This document shows positions 11,601 to 23,627 of a stretch of 64,000 nucleotides of DNA, one piece after another. Made by a program: the position numbers and the translations under genes. The first letter of the stretch is position 1; every line of letters starts with the position of its first letter. The notes beneath the pieces were generated by a model. The model worked only from the letters and a program-made list of their open reading frames with translations, searched no databases and was not told where the DNA came from. The DNA is from Bryum argenteum (Eukaryota > Streptophyta > Bryopsida > Bryales > Bryaceae). The stretch is taken from positions 15,269,258-15,333,257 of the forward strand of contig CM073323.1 of NCBI GenBank assembly GCA_037043015.1. Direction: 5' to 3'.

Positions 11601-13348
11601 TCGAAGTTTTCTTGGAGAAGCGCGAGAAGTTCGTCGGCCCTACGGGTAGTGTAATTTTCCGATCCTTCCACCGCAGAACACCACAGAGGCTTGGCGAATG
11701 GCCTGATGACAAATGGCCGGCGGTTGCTCCTGAAATGAACGTTGGAATCATCGATTTCAGATTGATTCCAGGAAGTGGTAGCACCTCCTCAGATTCCTCG
11801 CCAGAACACCCTTTCTTCGAAATGTTCATGACGATATTATCGTCTCAGAACAAGCCAGCTCTCAAAGATGTACCTTGCTGGTTCTTCATTTGCGGGGACG
11901 ACAATGATTACCTGCAAGTCGAGGCATTTGCGAAAAATCCTGCCTACTTCCAAGGGGCAAAATATAAGCTGATTCCTTCGATGTACTATCCATCCCCGCA
12001 CGAACGGATAGCTGGATTTAATGCGAAAGCCAAGCAGGCCTCGCAGCCCGTTCGTCTTCTTTTCATGATCAGGGAAGACATCAAACTTGCGAGATTGCCA
12101 GAGACCGAGTATCGGGCTCCGAAGCACGCGCTTTACGAGAAGCCACGGAAGTACAACGAGTCTCGGTATCACATGTACCCAATCGAGTTGAGGATGGATT
12201 TTTACTTGCAGGTCATCCAGCTATTTTGCCAGGAGCACGAAAATATTTTTCTTGTCTACGCCGGCGGAAAAGCAGTCTGCGCAAGCGTGGTATGCTTCTT
12301 TACATGTAACATACTCAATTACGCTTATTTGTTTCCCTACAGTTTAGCTCGAGTCGAGCTAAACTGCAATACAATATAAGTGCCGTGCAGTTTAGCTCGA
12401 GTCGAGCTAAACTGCAATACAGTTTAGCTCGACACGACACTTATTTTGTATTGCACTTTAGCTCGAGTCGAGCTAAACTGTCTTGTCCAACTTAAGCTTT
12501 ATTTGTAGTCTAAGTCGCTCATTTTTTTGTAGATGTTGTCTCTCGATGCCTACTCCATATTCGATGCCGAAGACAAAGAGGACATCGACCAAGCATACAA
12601 CGATGGGCTTACTCTTGATCCCACTGACTTCTCCGTGACCGGCTATTTCGTCGACAAAGTCGAATATCCGGAGGTTGGGGCCATGCTCTTGAAGGGCAAG
12701 CGCAAAGCTGTTGCGTCTCTGGATGACGAGGCTTTTGACGATGAGGCGGATGCCCCTGACCGGGAGGACTCTGGATCAAGTGGAAGGCAACTTCACGGCG
12801 AAGGCAGCACTTACAGCCTCGGTTCCGGTGGAGACGACGAAGAGCATGACATGGATATCGACACAACCCCTCGGACACCGCAGGAGTCGCGTACCGCTCC
12901 TGGGCGAGGAGGCGGCAGAGGGAGTGCAAAGCGGAAACGTAATCCCCTGTCGAGGGACTCACCCTCAAGTAGGTTCAAGGCCGAGGAGAGTGTTGAATTG
13001 GCAGCACTACAGCGCAAGGTTGAGAAGGAGATGGCACACCGGAAAGAGTTGGAAGAGCTCCTTAAACAGCAGAATATTGAGCAGCGAGAACGCGAAAAGA
13101 GGGAACAGGAACGCCATGACAGGTTGATGGAGATGATGGAGAGTTTAACTGCCGGCCACGCATTAACTTTGGTTCGGGCAATGGCAGCCACTCCTGCTAC
13201 ACAGGCTATACCCACTTCACTGCAACCACTCATGTCCCTGCCGCCTCCAACTACCGAGCCTCCTGCACCTGCGCCTTCCTCTCCTATGCCTGACACTCGA
13301 CCTGTGGGTGACGAAGAAGAAGAAACTCCAGGTCCTCCTTCAACTTAG
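8687..13348 (+). CDS. ParB/DGQHR-like nuclear protein, four exons
   Basis: Exons: 8687-8697, 9290-10721, 10941-12289, 12533-13348. The start AAAAATGGCC has good plant context; splicing gives MADSQEKARVQEALQHFF. All three introns are GT-AG and frame-consistent. The ~1,200-residue product has an N-terminal domain (residues 35-150), a basic, Pro/Ser-rich linker, then FWIINGQHSVAASK (G378-S381), followed by KLRKISAFYNRVNHF. That pattern resembles the ParB-N/DGQHR fold, with Ser where Arg is usual. The C-terminus has an acidic stretch, a basic nuclear-signal-like GSAKRKRNP, a Glu/Arg-rich coiled coil and a Pro-rich acidic tail ending GPPST. One frame change falls at about 11.49-11.57 kb in exon 3; it could be an indel, a sequence error or a missed intron. 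The function is unknown; DNA binding or nucleotide handling is inference. All introns carry the palindrome. Confidence 0.65.
8777..9210. repeat. Four palindromes in intron 1 of the ParB-like gene
   Basis: Perfect 27-nt copies lie at 8777-8803, 8823-8849, 9054-9080 and 9184-9210. The first two are 46 bp apart, the same period as the large array. The copy at 9054 follows about two and a half tandem units of AGCAACTACAGTTAATCAAA (from 9006), whose ACAGTT run matches the start of the palindrome arm. Confidence 0.93.
10788..10847. repeat. Two palindromes in intron 2 of the ParB-like gene
   Basis: Perfect 27-nt copies at 10788-10814 (central G) and 10821-10847 (central C), separated by only 6 nt, inside intron 10722-10940. 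Confidence 0.93.
12340..12480. repeat. Palindrome cluster in intron 3 of the ParB-like gene
   Basis: Copies at 12340-12366, 12388-12414 and 12454-12480 plus a half copy from 12420. The spacer containing GCAATACAATATAAGTG (12366-12382) recurs inverted as CACTTATTTTGTATTGC (12438-12454), so the cluster is itself a larger inverted repeat inside intron 12290-12532. Confidence 0.9.
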
Positions 13349-13463
13349 ATTTTGGATCCAGTGTAAAGTATTTAAGCTGTAAATGCCGGAACACATATAC
13401 ATGTGAAATTTTGTATCAAACTCAGACATTTTTTTGTAATTAATACAGGCCTTTACTATTTTG

Positions 13464-13490
13464 CAGTTTAGCTCGACTCGAGCTAAACTG
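13464..13490. repeat. Rightmost palindrome copy
   Basis: A perfect 27-nt copy lies after the ParB-like stop and before the acceptor (TGCCAG, 13566-13571) of the FCP1-like locus. It is therefore in the 3' region of one gene or an intron of the next. No copy was seen to its right in the window. Confidence 0.93.
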
Positions 13491-13571
13491 TTGCCCTTCA
13501 TCCTGGCTCTCATATTCTATTTCCTTCATCTTACTGTCTCCTGATTCCATGAATTTGTATTGCGCTGCCAG

Positions 13572-14717
13572 ATGTTAATTTGGATGACGAAGCAATCGAT
13601 GTTCCAGTCATGGATGATGTCACGCTTGAATGTTACCTCCATGAGCAGGTTACACCGGTGGAGGACCCACTTAAAATGCATGATGTCTCACATACTGAGA
13701 ACGTTGTTGCTATCCGTGATGAGATAGATTGCACTGAGCAATCACTCGGGTCAATGGGTCTTCAAGTTGACTTAGAAGAGATCAATTATGATAATCAGGT
13801 ATTTTCTGTTCCACAAACACTGCTCTCACCCATGCCATCGTTGCGATGTGTTTGATGTTTCTGACCTTGAATTCATCGCACCAGTGACGAAAGCTCCCCA
13901 GTAATTTTGTCGTGGTGCGCCGTTTTCATTTCAGGTCAACGAAGCATCGGTCAATGATTTAATTTCTAGAGAAGACATAGGTCGGGTTCCAAGCAAATCC
14001 TCCGGTACTTGGTTAAATGTTGTTCTCGACCTCAATGGTATCCTCTGCAGTTGTTCCCCATTTTGGGAAGCTAAAGGATACAGAAATCGTGCCTTCCGTA
14101 TTCACTCGGCCACGTTGCCAACCGAGGTGGGGAAGAAGCTTGTATGGGTGAGGCCCAACTGTAAGGACTTCCTCTCTCTCGGGTGGCATCGTTTGCTACC
14201 ATCACGGTTTGGAGTTCGATGATGAGAACCACCACAGAAGCCATTTGTGATTTTCTCTTCGGTCCAATTAACCCTATAAGGCCACTACGAATTCTTGGTC
14301 AAGAAGACTGTGACATGATTCCGTTGAAATCTGGTGGGAGCCGGCCATTGTTCATGAAGGAACCGGGAACTCAAAAGTCTATCTTCCTTAAGACCTTGTC
14401 AGCTCATCTCTTCAACGACTTTTAATGGTTTTTATTCAGAGGCAAATACGCTCATCATAGATGATAGTCCGGTTAAGCACGTGCTTAATCAACGGGAAAA
14501 TGTTCTTTTACTACCATCTTGGTCTCACAAGGACAATAGGGCACACGAAGATTCTATTTTTTTAGATGAGGTTTTGCCGTATCTGTTAGAGCTCCATGAG
14601 TTTGACGGTTCCCTTAGCAAGTTTAGGTCATCGTTACCATTTGGACGTGCCATGATATATTATGATCGTGCATCATTAGATCTGTATAATGATATACAAA
14701 AAGCATTAATAGAATGA
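13572..14717 (+). pseudogene. FCP1-like (HAD family) phosphatase, decayed
   Basis: An acidic exon (13572-13798, ending YDNQ at a GTATTT donor) is followed by acceptor TTTCAG and an exon from 13935. The second exon carries VVLDLNGILCSC (HAD motif I, with Asn where FCP1 enzymes have the second Asp), KKLVWVRPNCKDF, then ATITVWSSMM, LGQEDCDM, FLKTLSAHLFNDF, and NTLIIDDSPVKH (HAD motif III), ending DLYNDIQKALIE. This is the FCP1/NLI-interacting-factor fold, which removes phosphate from Ser, as on the RNA polymerase II tail. The domain is split over three frames: shifts fall near 14165-14190 and at an extra T near 14421-14424. No 5' exon with a start codon was found. With the Asp-to-Asn change this looks like a dead copy. 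Confidence 0.7.
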
Positions 14718-14829
14718 AAAATTAGTTTACATTCTATGAAATACATTGTAGGACTTTTCATTGCATGAGCTTTATGTACTTTGGATAAGTGATGATTTGT
14801 TTGGAAAATTGTTGAAATAGATTACGCAG

Positions 14830-15580
14830 GGTGATTGTCGTGCTTCTGTGGATTCTTTGATGAATGCTGCGGATTTTGGGCCTTCACTTCGGAGTAGAGG
14901 ACGATTATTGGAGTCAGCTGAAACGGCTCAATCTACCATGGATTTTTCGACAATGGCAGTAGAAGATGGAGTAGTTAACAGCCCTGTCACTATGTGATCA
15001 CCTCCAAAGGTGTTGCAATCGGCTTCCCCCGTGTCGCCTCCAACAATAAATCATATTGGTTCTCTTCAAATTACAATCATGTACTCCTACAAAGCGTATG
15101 TTATACGACATGGACGTGGATGTTTCTGAAGAAGATTTTGTGAAGGTTTGTTCCGAAGTCTGCATTTAATGCGTTTGAGTCTAGTGTTTGCAAGAACGAA
15201 TAACTATTTGTAGATCTCCTTTATGCACTGTAATAGGTTACACAATACTTAGACATTTTACTCATATGCTACATATTGCATGTATGTATCTATTCGCTCG
15301 TTCACTTATAAGAAATGCCATTGTTTTATTTGTTCAGAATCGTGTTTTGGAGAGTCCAAATGCATGTCCTTCGAAGTCTACGGAACACGGAGCAATCAAG
15401 CCTTTGTCAGAAATCCGTCGCCACTCGCTACCGAAGTCAAGCATTGAGGACCGGCGTCGCGAAAGACTGCAACGCCTTCTTGATAGTCCATTGATGCAAG
15501 ACAATGATTCTATTTGGACACGTCGGCGTCAACGAGCATTCATCCAATCTCGTATTGTCGCTTATGGTGGGACTCCGTAG
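14830..15580 (+). pseudogene. Ser/Pro-rich tail exons downstream of FCP1-like domain
   Basis: After acceptor TTACGCAG (14829) the frame reads GDCRASVDSLMNAADFGPSL and on to VVNSPVTM, then a TGA, then SPPKVLQSASPVSPPT. A further frame gives CTPTKRMLYDMDVDVSEED and a donor at 15145/15146. The last exon (acceptor 15337, exon 15338-15580) encodes NRVLESPNACPSKSTEHG and ends SRIVAYGGTP. Together these look like the Ser/Pro-rich tail of the FCP1-like gene, with its own interruptions. They could instead be a separate small gene. Confidence 0.4.
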
Positions 15581-18500
15581 TAGTTACATCTTTTAACTAC
15601 AGAAGTAATTATGTACAGATTTGATAGTCATCACTCTTACATGACATATTCTGTGAATCAGGATTGATATTTACACGTGAATAAATGGAATATTCTTTTA
15701 TTCCCATCCTGTTTCTATTGTACATATTAAAGCTATGTCTCTTTTTACATAATTTCATACCTTGTTTAATGCATGATCTAGTACTTTATACTTAACATTG
15801 ATAGATATTTTAAATGATTCTCTACTCTGAAAACTCCCAAAGTCCTGCATATTTCCCAATATAACGAATATGGGGTTGAAAGTAGGGAAGTGGTTCCTTG
15901 TTTCTTTGCAAATGGTTTTTTTATCTTCAAAGCATAGCTTTTGCTTCTTATAACAAGGAGGAATCTATTTTTCCAACATTAACCCCTATGCGCGTCAAAT
16001 GTAGAGAACAATATTATGGATGGCGAGCTACAAGTTTGGAAGTTTTTTTTAAAAAAGTTGCACATGGGCGCGGAGCCTATGGCAAGTAGCAGCTAGCAGG
16101 TGAGTTTTTTTGGGTTATTTTTGCATTAAGTGGAAAGGTGCGTTTGCAAGGTCAAACAAGAGACCGAATCATGCATGAGTCTTGGGGGCACTAAAGCCCT
16201 CCTCGCCCACCATCCTTTGCCGCTATGGTTGTCATATTGGACAGATTACTATTCATTTCATGTCCTACAGGACGAGTTTCCATTTATCAAATGTACCTTT
16301 CAAGTACATGTGATGAATAGTAACTTGTCCTGTAGAACATGAAATGAATAGTAATCTGTCTGATATGACAACCAAGACTGCCCCAAACGTGGAATTCAAT
16401 CATCTTGGTTAACAATCCAAAACTTCTAAGAGCCATAGTTTCTCCATCTTATGTCTATTTTTGACAAAATTTGTTGTGTGGGCTCCAATGAAGTCTAAAT
16501 TTTTGGTAAAAGCCTCAATTCAGATTAATCAAATTTATAGCATGCATTCTTGTGTTGGTGCCAAATACTCAAGATTGTTCTTGAAATATTGGGCATGTTC
16601 CACTTTTCCAAGCCTATTTTTTTATCAAAAATTTATTTTTCATGAGTTTTTTCTTACATAAGTTTGTTTTATAGATGAATTTCAAATACTTTCTAATTAG
16701 AAGTTTTTGGTTTGAAACAATTAAGTAGTAGATCCCAAATGATGTATCTATATTGAAAAAACAAAAAATCTACATTGTCCTTGAGGAGTTAGATCTACTT
16801 CATCTAACGTTAAAAGTCAAGGTTATTTGTTGGAATCAAATTAAAGTCTTGTTTCTTTGGTAGACAACTTGGTGTTATGAAAGACAACTTGGTGTTATCA
16901 AAGATTTGGGATAGGATATTCATTTGTGCAAAACCCTTAGTTTTGGACACTTTGTCCATTGTATATTTGGGGCAATTTTCACAAATGCAAGCACTTGTAG
17001 AAAAATAGGTCCTCGAAGACTCAATCTCAATAACTAAAAGCGTCCTAAAATAAACTAGCAAAGATTATTATGTGAGCGAGGAAAATATTTGATGAATTTG
17101 TTGGAACAAGAATGAAGGTGTACAACTATCTAAGTGGAGATTTTTACCGTACATTGTGTGTTAGTTGCATTGTCAAAGTAAAATTGATGCATATTCAAAA
17201 TCTATTTTGAGTAAAAATATTTCATGATTCCACAATATATAAAGCCTTATGACCCAAAGTTTTTTTCCAAAGACCTACGAAAATTTTACTACAAGTTTCA
17301 ACGATTGAGATCTAAATAGCTCTTCTTCATTTTGTATATGACACTTAAAAGAAATTTGTGTTTTTGGGCTAACAATCATCAGGACATAAGGAATCAAAGA
17401 AACCTCTCTTTGTCAATGGAGTGTCATTCAATCTTCAGAGGAGACAATTACAATTTGTGTATGAATTTGCGAGTGATCATTATCTGCAAAGAGGCTGCAT
17501 GATTCCAACTCATGTTGTATTTGCTGAAGGAAGAGGTAGTGGATTTCAACTCGTCCACCCCTTCGAGCTTGTTGCTCTTTTCCTCATACTCCTTGAGGCA
17601 TTGTGCAATATTTAAGTGTTTGGTTTTGTTATGTTGAGTTGTTATTTTTTCCTATATTGTATATTGAATATGATTTACCGTAGCTCTTACTCTATGTGTA
17701 CAATAAATTTCTAATTCAATGTTCCTAGTTGGATACCTATTGTTCACTTTTGCCTCATTTGGATATTTCAATCGGAGGCCATAAGATCAATGTTGAAATG
17801 TTGTCCTCTCTCCCCTCTAAAGGGATTAAGGGACACTCATACAACCAGGTCCATGAACTCCACCAAATCTACGGGGGCTAAGGTGGAAAGCACCATGAAA
17901 CGGAACCTCCATCCTCCTCATTGAAGGCCATGACCTGCAATTACCAAACCACCACAAATGATGCCAAACTCTTAATGATCTCATATTTATAATTTCAACA
18001 AAAAAAATCTAAAAAGCTCAAAATTCAAATAACACAAGGAGGATTTTAGACTGCTTCTATGATCTACTAAATTTGACAAGGTACCGATGAAACACTTTTC
18101 GCATAGAATTTATTCCTTAGAATAATCAAACTTCAATCATAGATTCTCTATCAGAACATTTTTTTAATGTAAAAACCACAACACTTTGTTTCCATGCTGC
18201 AGATAGTGTTAATTTCTTGTTTTAATTCTATATCTTATTTTTACCATCTCAATGAGATTCTTAAAAACTAACCAACTATTTATTCAAATTCTACCAAATG
18301 AGTAGTTGCTAATGCTTTATCCGTTCTTCATTCAAATTTAATGCATGCTTGAATTAACTTTTCGCGATGACTTACGTTAGATTCAACTCGTTAATTACAT
18401 TATTCACAAATTTGAACATATGATTTGTATCAAGAAATCTTGTTTGTAATCCATGCTACTACAATCATTATCTAATGTATATGTAGATTTATGGTATTAT

Positions 18501-19782
18501 AGAGCGTGGGTCTATATGCTCATAAAAAAATGACTATAGTGATTTAATTTCATAAATGAAGAAAAAATTTGTAGAATCATATTCCGCATAAATTTTACCA
18601 TAAAACTCAATTTCAAGTTTGAGAACATAATAAATCTTTTGCAAATACAACAAGTTGTAAGACAATAGCTTTCTAATTTTATTGAATTATTTCTTTCATA
18701 TTTTGGAAAGAACATCATATAGAAATAGTATAGTTTAGTAAAAGTCAATCTATCATCAATGACAAAATTTTCAAGGAAAATCAAATCATAACCACTAATT
18801 ACGTAGTTGTCATACTTTGGCTTAGTGGAAATTCAATTTTTTGAAGACCAATTAATGCCTTGAAGGATAGTGTTTTAAGTTTAAGAAGTTGAGTGGTTAA
18901 GAGCATTATAAACCTGGATGTGTTCCAAGCTCTGAAATTTTCCGCAAGATAATGTGAAAAGCAACTATAAGAAAAACTATAACTATTTCCAAGTTTTCCA
19001 TTTCCCAATTCATTGCTTAACTCCAATCAAAGAGCTAGTTGCCTTGCTCATTTGGGATCAAAGATATTGATAAATCTATAATCAAGTGAATCTTGTGTAA
19101 AATTCCAAGTCAAAAGCATTGCTTCAAATACTGTTGAAACTTTGAAATGCTTACTCAATACTAATGAATGTTGAATTTAATCATAAAATTTATTCTATTT
19201 CTCATAATACATTCTCCCAGCCGTAAAAATTAGGTTCTATCTCAAAAGTAGTAAACTAAAATTGGCAATGATAAATTAGAATTTGTGAATATATAGACAT
19301 TTGCAATAGTAAATTCCACTTTAAAATGTTATAATCATTGAGTAAAATGTGAAGAAAGTGACATAGTCATTGATTTTGATGTTAAGCATATTCAAGAGTT
19401 TAAATATTGTGTCCTTTCATCTTTGAAACAACTTATTGATAAGGTTCTCATCATATAAGCAACCAATCATATTGCATCTCCTTAAATCCACTTAATCTAG
19501 AGTGTTCATTTCAACCTCCAATAACTACATATACATTAATATGATAAGTTTTGTTATTTGTTTTGCTTATTACAAAGCACATCCTAATTCTTAGTTGGTA
19601 GATTTCTATTTATAGTATATATTTAGTTGTTTAACCTTGATGTAATAAATAGTTTTACAAAAAAAAATTGTATATTTTAACTCTAAAAATTTTGAACTAG
19701 GAATTTGCCTGCTTATCAAAATTGACCCCTACTAGTTCCATGCTCAATTAGAGAAATTTTTAATAAATTCAACCATAGGGTC
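15581..19782. other. AT-rich intergenic DNA with worn repeat pieces
   Basis: No coding frame of note. A TTAACCCCTATGCGCG string at 15979-15994 resembles the left end of the TTAA element family; no partner end was found. One inverted-repeat element (16227-16373) is listed separately. Confidence 0.5.
16227..16373. mobile_element. Foldback MITE-like element, 147 bp
   Basis: Two ~67-bp arms face each other around a ~13-nt loop. The outer end is GGTTGTCATAT on the left and its mirror on the right, and the inner parts share ACAGATTACTATTCATTTCA. Roughly ten mismatches separate the arms. No clear target duplication was seen, so the superfamily is unassigned. Confidence 0.75.
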
Positions 19783-20400
19783 TTAACCCCTACACATCCC
19801 TGTCATTTTAAGTCAAAAAATGAAGTTTTTTGAAAGCTACCCAAAGAGGAATGAAAGTAAGTTATTCAAATTTCAACCATACAAACTTGTATTACACTTA
19901 GTGTAAATTATGTGGGTCAAATTTGGAGTCATGAGGCCTAATAGATTGCGAGACCGTAATGTATTTGTACCCCAAACTGCTTATGAAATTTCAGCATTTT
20001 CACTTTGAAGTGGAAATACTATCAAAAAACCAATTGCGATCAAGATTTCACCAACAAGAAAGTTCTTCACCTTCATCTCAATAATAATCTTGAATTTAAA
20101 AAACACAAAAAAAATTATTCTTGCAATGGTGAAAATTGCCTTATTATTTACCAAGGAAGAATCATTCAAATCTAAATCTCTTGCACTAATATCCATGCCA
20201 TGTCTTCAACACGTATTGGATGACATTAAGATTTCTACAACAAGATAATGACCTTTTGGAGAAGATAAAGTTCTTTCATCCTACCTTTCCACAAGACCTT
20301 CAATGCTTCAAAATTCCTCATGCACTAGGGCAATTCACCGTCAACGTTTGAAAACATTATGAGAGCATGCTAAAATCTGCCCAAAATTACGGTATATGCT
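19783..20400 (+). mobile_element. TTAA-type element, subtype A, worn copy
   Basis: The left end TTAACCCCTACACATCCC is at 19783. Internal sequence (GTGGGTCAAATTTGGAGTCATGAGG region at 19912-19936, then TTTCAGCATTTTCACTTTGAA near 19988) matches the elements at 23628 and 33556. The right end is not clear, so the end coordinate is approximate. Confidence 0.55.
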
Positions 20401-22063
20401 CATTATTCTCAAAATCTACCTAAAATCAATTAGATTGCATTTACTTCAAATATTCACTAAAAATAAATATTTTACTTTCTCCTAATATTTCTTCTTTCCA
20501 CATGTAAAAAAGGTACTAAGAAATAATTCCATTGTATGGATTTTCAATCCGGATAAATTTCCTTTCTCTTTTTCATCATCAAAGATTTTCTGTTGTATTT
20601 GATTTTCAACCTACCTACATGTGAAAAATCAAGAATATCTATAGGTTTTATAGGTCCTATGAGGATGAAGTAGACATGCACCTATGGTAGAAGTACCTAT
20701 TTTTATGCATTCAGAGAGTTTACTATACTAGGAGGGATGGAATGAGTGATTTATTATTTGATAGAGAATTGCAAATTAAAAAGACAAAGTTTCCTTGTTT
20801 TTGTGGTAATATTCAATACTTACAAATGTAACTACAAATTTTGAAAATGACTCATATAGATACACCTTTTGGCAGTTTACCCTACTACATGTAAGTATGA
20901 GGAACATGCAATCTCAAGGAATCTTTATTCAATTCAGGATGTAACTCATGTAAGTTTCCCAATTATGTGGGGCGCCCAATTTAGTAGTTTTGAAGGTAAA
21001 GAGTGCAAATAGTGCCTTGAAACTTTAGATATCAATAAAAATCTTCATATGAGAAAGTTTGCTTGCACTCGATACTAATATGTAGAGTTGTATCAGGCAC
21101 TACAAGCATTAGCTTGGTGGTTAGGGCCGACGGCCTCCAATAAGGAGGTGGTGGATTCTATTCTCGATGCTTGGCGTAGTGCTCACCACCATAGTCGAGT
21201 AGTCCACCTAACTATGGTGGGGTTTCTTGGACCTTGTCGTATGGGTACCTCAAAGCCCTTCTGGAGAATACCATGTTGGGTACCTCTAAGGCACTAGTAG
21301 CTAAATAGGATTTTTTACTGCAAAGGTAAGTGAGCTTCCAAAGTTGTTCGTAGGATACTTGAGTGGATACTTAAATGATCAAAAGATTTTCTGCTTTTGA
21401 TTTCTTTGGTTTGGAGTGGTTTCGTAATGAGTTCCCAATCAACACTGTGAAATAAAAATCTTTGTTTGAAATTGACAAAAATACTAAAAGAATCAAAGCT
21501 TGACAATAGGGTCTTGAGAGTTATCATGAGGGACCATCCTTCAAGTCCTCGGAAGACATTTGTAGTAGTGTGGAAGGCCCTCACATGATTTAAGAAAAGT
21601 TTACTAGTGATTAGAACTTACCAGAAATTCCTCCAAGCCAAAAACCAAACAAGAACTATATCAATGATTCAACAAGTATGCGCTTAAGTATCCTAAGAAA
21701 AACTTTAGAAACTCATTTCAAATTTGCAATTAAAAATGTATTTTGTAAATGAAGCAAGTAAGAGTAATCAATGGTAGATGGTGTATGAAGCACTTGAAAC
21801 TTGTTGAGTAATATTACAAGGAAAAATTTATCACTTACCCTAGTATTGTCGTGCACACCAATGTGAATCCAAATTACTTTATGGTGCCCTCATCATTTGA
21901 TCTGTTGCCCTTGGTGAATGAGTCTCAAGACAATCATGTAACTGATTGTGTCATTGTTGAAGGTCATGTCTGAATTCTTACACTTTAGATGTAGAGGTCT
22001 AAGATCCCAAGATTGCTTCTTCTTCTCATGAGGCAACAAGAAAACGAAAAAATGATTATAAAC
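20401..22063. other. AT-rich DNA, no gene seen
   Basis: No coding frame stands out. GGTATATGCTCATTATTCTC just before this stretch recurs near 33485 (inverted) and 58619, so part is probably TTAA subtype B. A weak SINE-like head (TTAGCTTGGTGGTTAGGGCC) lies at 21109-21128. Confidence 0.45.
21095..21297 (+). mobile_element. Possible tRNA-derived SINE remnant
   Basis: TTAGCTTGGTGGTTAGGGCC at 21109-21128 resembles a pol III A box and matches the clearer minus-strand copy near 28745-28845. The B box is not convincing here. The boundaries are unknown. Confidence 0.3.
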
Positions 22064-22540
22064 TCAATCGTCACTTCCAAGATTCATGGGCACCCAAACT
22101 CCCATGCGCAGGAGCTCTCATCGGAAGTGACCGTAGAGCTACTCAAGTTCGGTGTAAGGTTTGTTCAGAGGTAGAGGGGAGAGAAATCACTTCATTCCAA
22201 AATCGACTCACTTAAAGCATGGTGGTCGGCAAAAAGCTCTTGCAGACATGGGCAAGATTTGGCGTGGTGAACCCTACTACTTGGGCACTCACCAACATGT
22301 GAAAAAAAAGCAGATTTATTATGCAAAGGGTGGTGATGCAATTGTACAACAACTACAGCTTGGCATTTCGAAGGAGCAAAAGCTGAAGATTGTGGAGCTC
22401 AAGTGCTTGTTCAAGGTCGGCCCATGTGTGACTATTCAGCCATGAAGGGCCTTCTATCATTCAACTATGAATCTTTGACAAATGCCACAAATGATCGGCC
22501 AAGTTCTGACATTGCAAAGATTAAGTAAATCTTTACGGAT

Positions 22541-22886
22541 TGTGACAACCAACAATGGTTGAGTGGTTGAGTGTGCACATCTGCTGCTGCGCAAATTTTC
22601 GCCGTGATAGTCACATGCTGAGTATTCAAAGAGTTCAAGATGCTACAACAACCAAAAACCTTACTGAATTGATTACAGAGCAACTGCATCTCCATGTACT
22701 TGAGAATCCAGCTTGTGACAACCAACAATGGTTGAATGGTTGAGTGTGCACATCTGCTACTACGTAAATTTTCGCCGTGATAGTCACATGCTGAATATTC
22801 AAAGAGTTCAAGATGCTACTACAACCAAAAACCTTACTGAATTGATTACAGAGCAACTGCATCTCCATGTACTTGAGAATTCAGAT
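22541..22886 (+). repeat. 173-bp tandem duplication inside the hAT relic
   Basis: TGTGACAACCAACAATGGTT begins at 22541 and again at 22714. The two 173-bp copies differ at only a few positions, so the duplication is younger than most of the decay around it. Confidence 0.88.
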
Positions 22887-23627
22887 TGTGATTATTCATC
22901 TAGAGTCCAGTTTTTGTTAAAAAAAAAATTTCGTTTAGAGCCGACAGTGCTGCAGTTGTCCACGATTCCAGGGTTGGAGTTATTCAACTCTAGAAGGAGG
23001 AGTTTGCCACTTATGTTATTGATATTCATGACTTTGCACGCCGAACTAATTTTGGAATTGAGGCTCTCACAAATCTCTCTCCCTCTGGTGTCCAGGTTGA
23101 AAACTCTTTACAGATCCTTGTACCAATATTTTAGTTGCTCCCCCATACGCCATCAAGAGTTCACTAAGCTTGTGGAAGTTGTGAAGACAGAAGGTTTGAA
23201 AATTCCCGACAAGGTAGACACCCGTTGGATATCTTTGTTGGAGCCCTTGAAACGCAACTCTAGTGAATAAAAGACATTAATTGAGAAGCTTCCGAGGATC
23301 AGGAAAGAATTGCTCAATGCAGATCTTTTTTGTGATGTTACGACATTGCTTGCTCTACCTTGCATCCTCCCTATGCTGGAATGGGTGCACTCTTTGATTA
23401 AATTTGCACAATCCGGCAATGGTTTTGTATCGTGAAAATTTATCAAAGTGAGTTGTTTGAAATGTATTGTGATGGTGCCACCTTTTGCATTTTCAGCTCT
23501 CCATGGATGTCGTGAATAACCACTCATACACCATTTTGCAAGAATGAAATATGGACTTGAATGAGCAAGGTGAGACATTATCCTCTTACTAGCATGACAA
23601 ACTTATCCGGCTCATTCCATTGACCCT

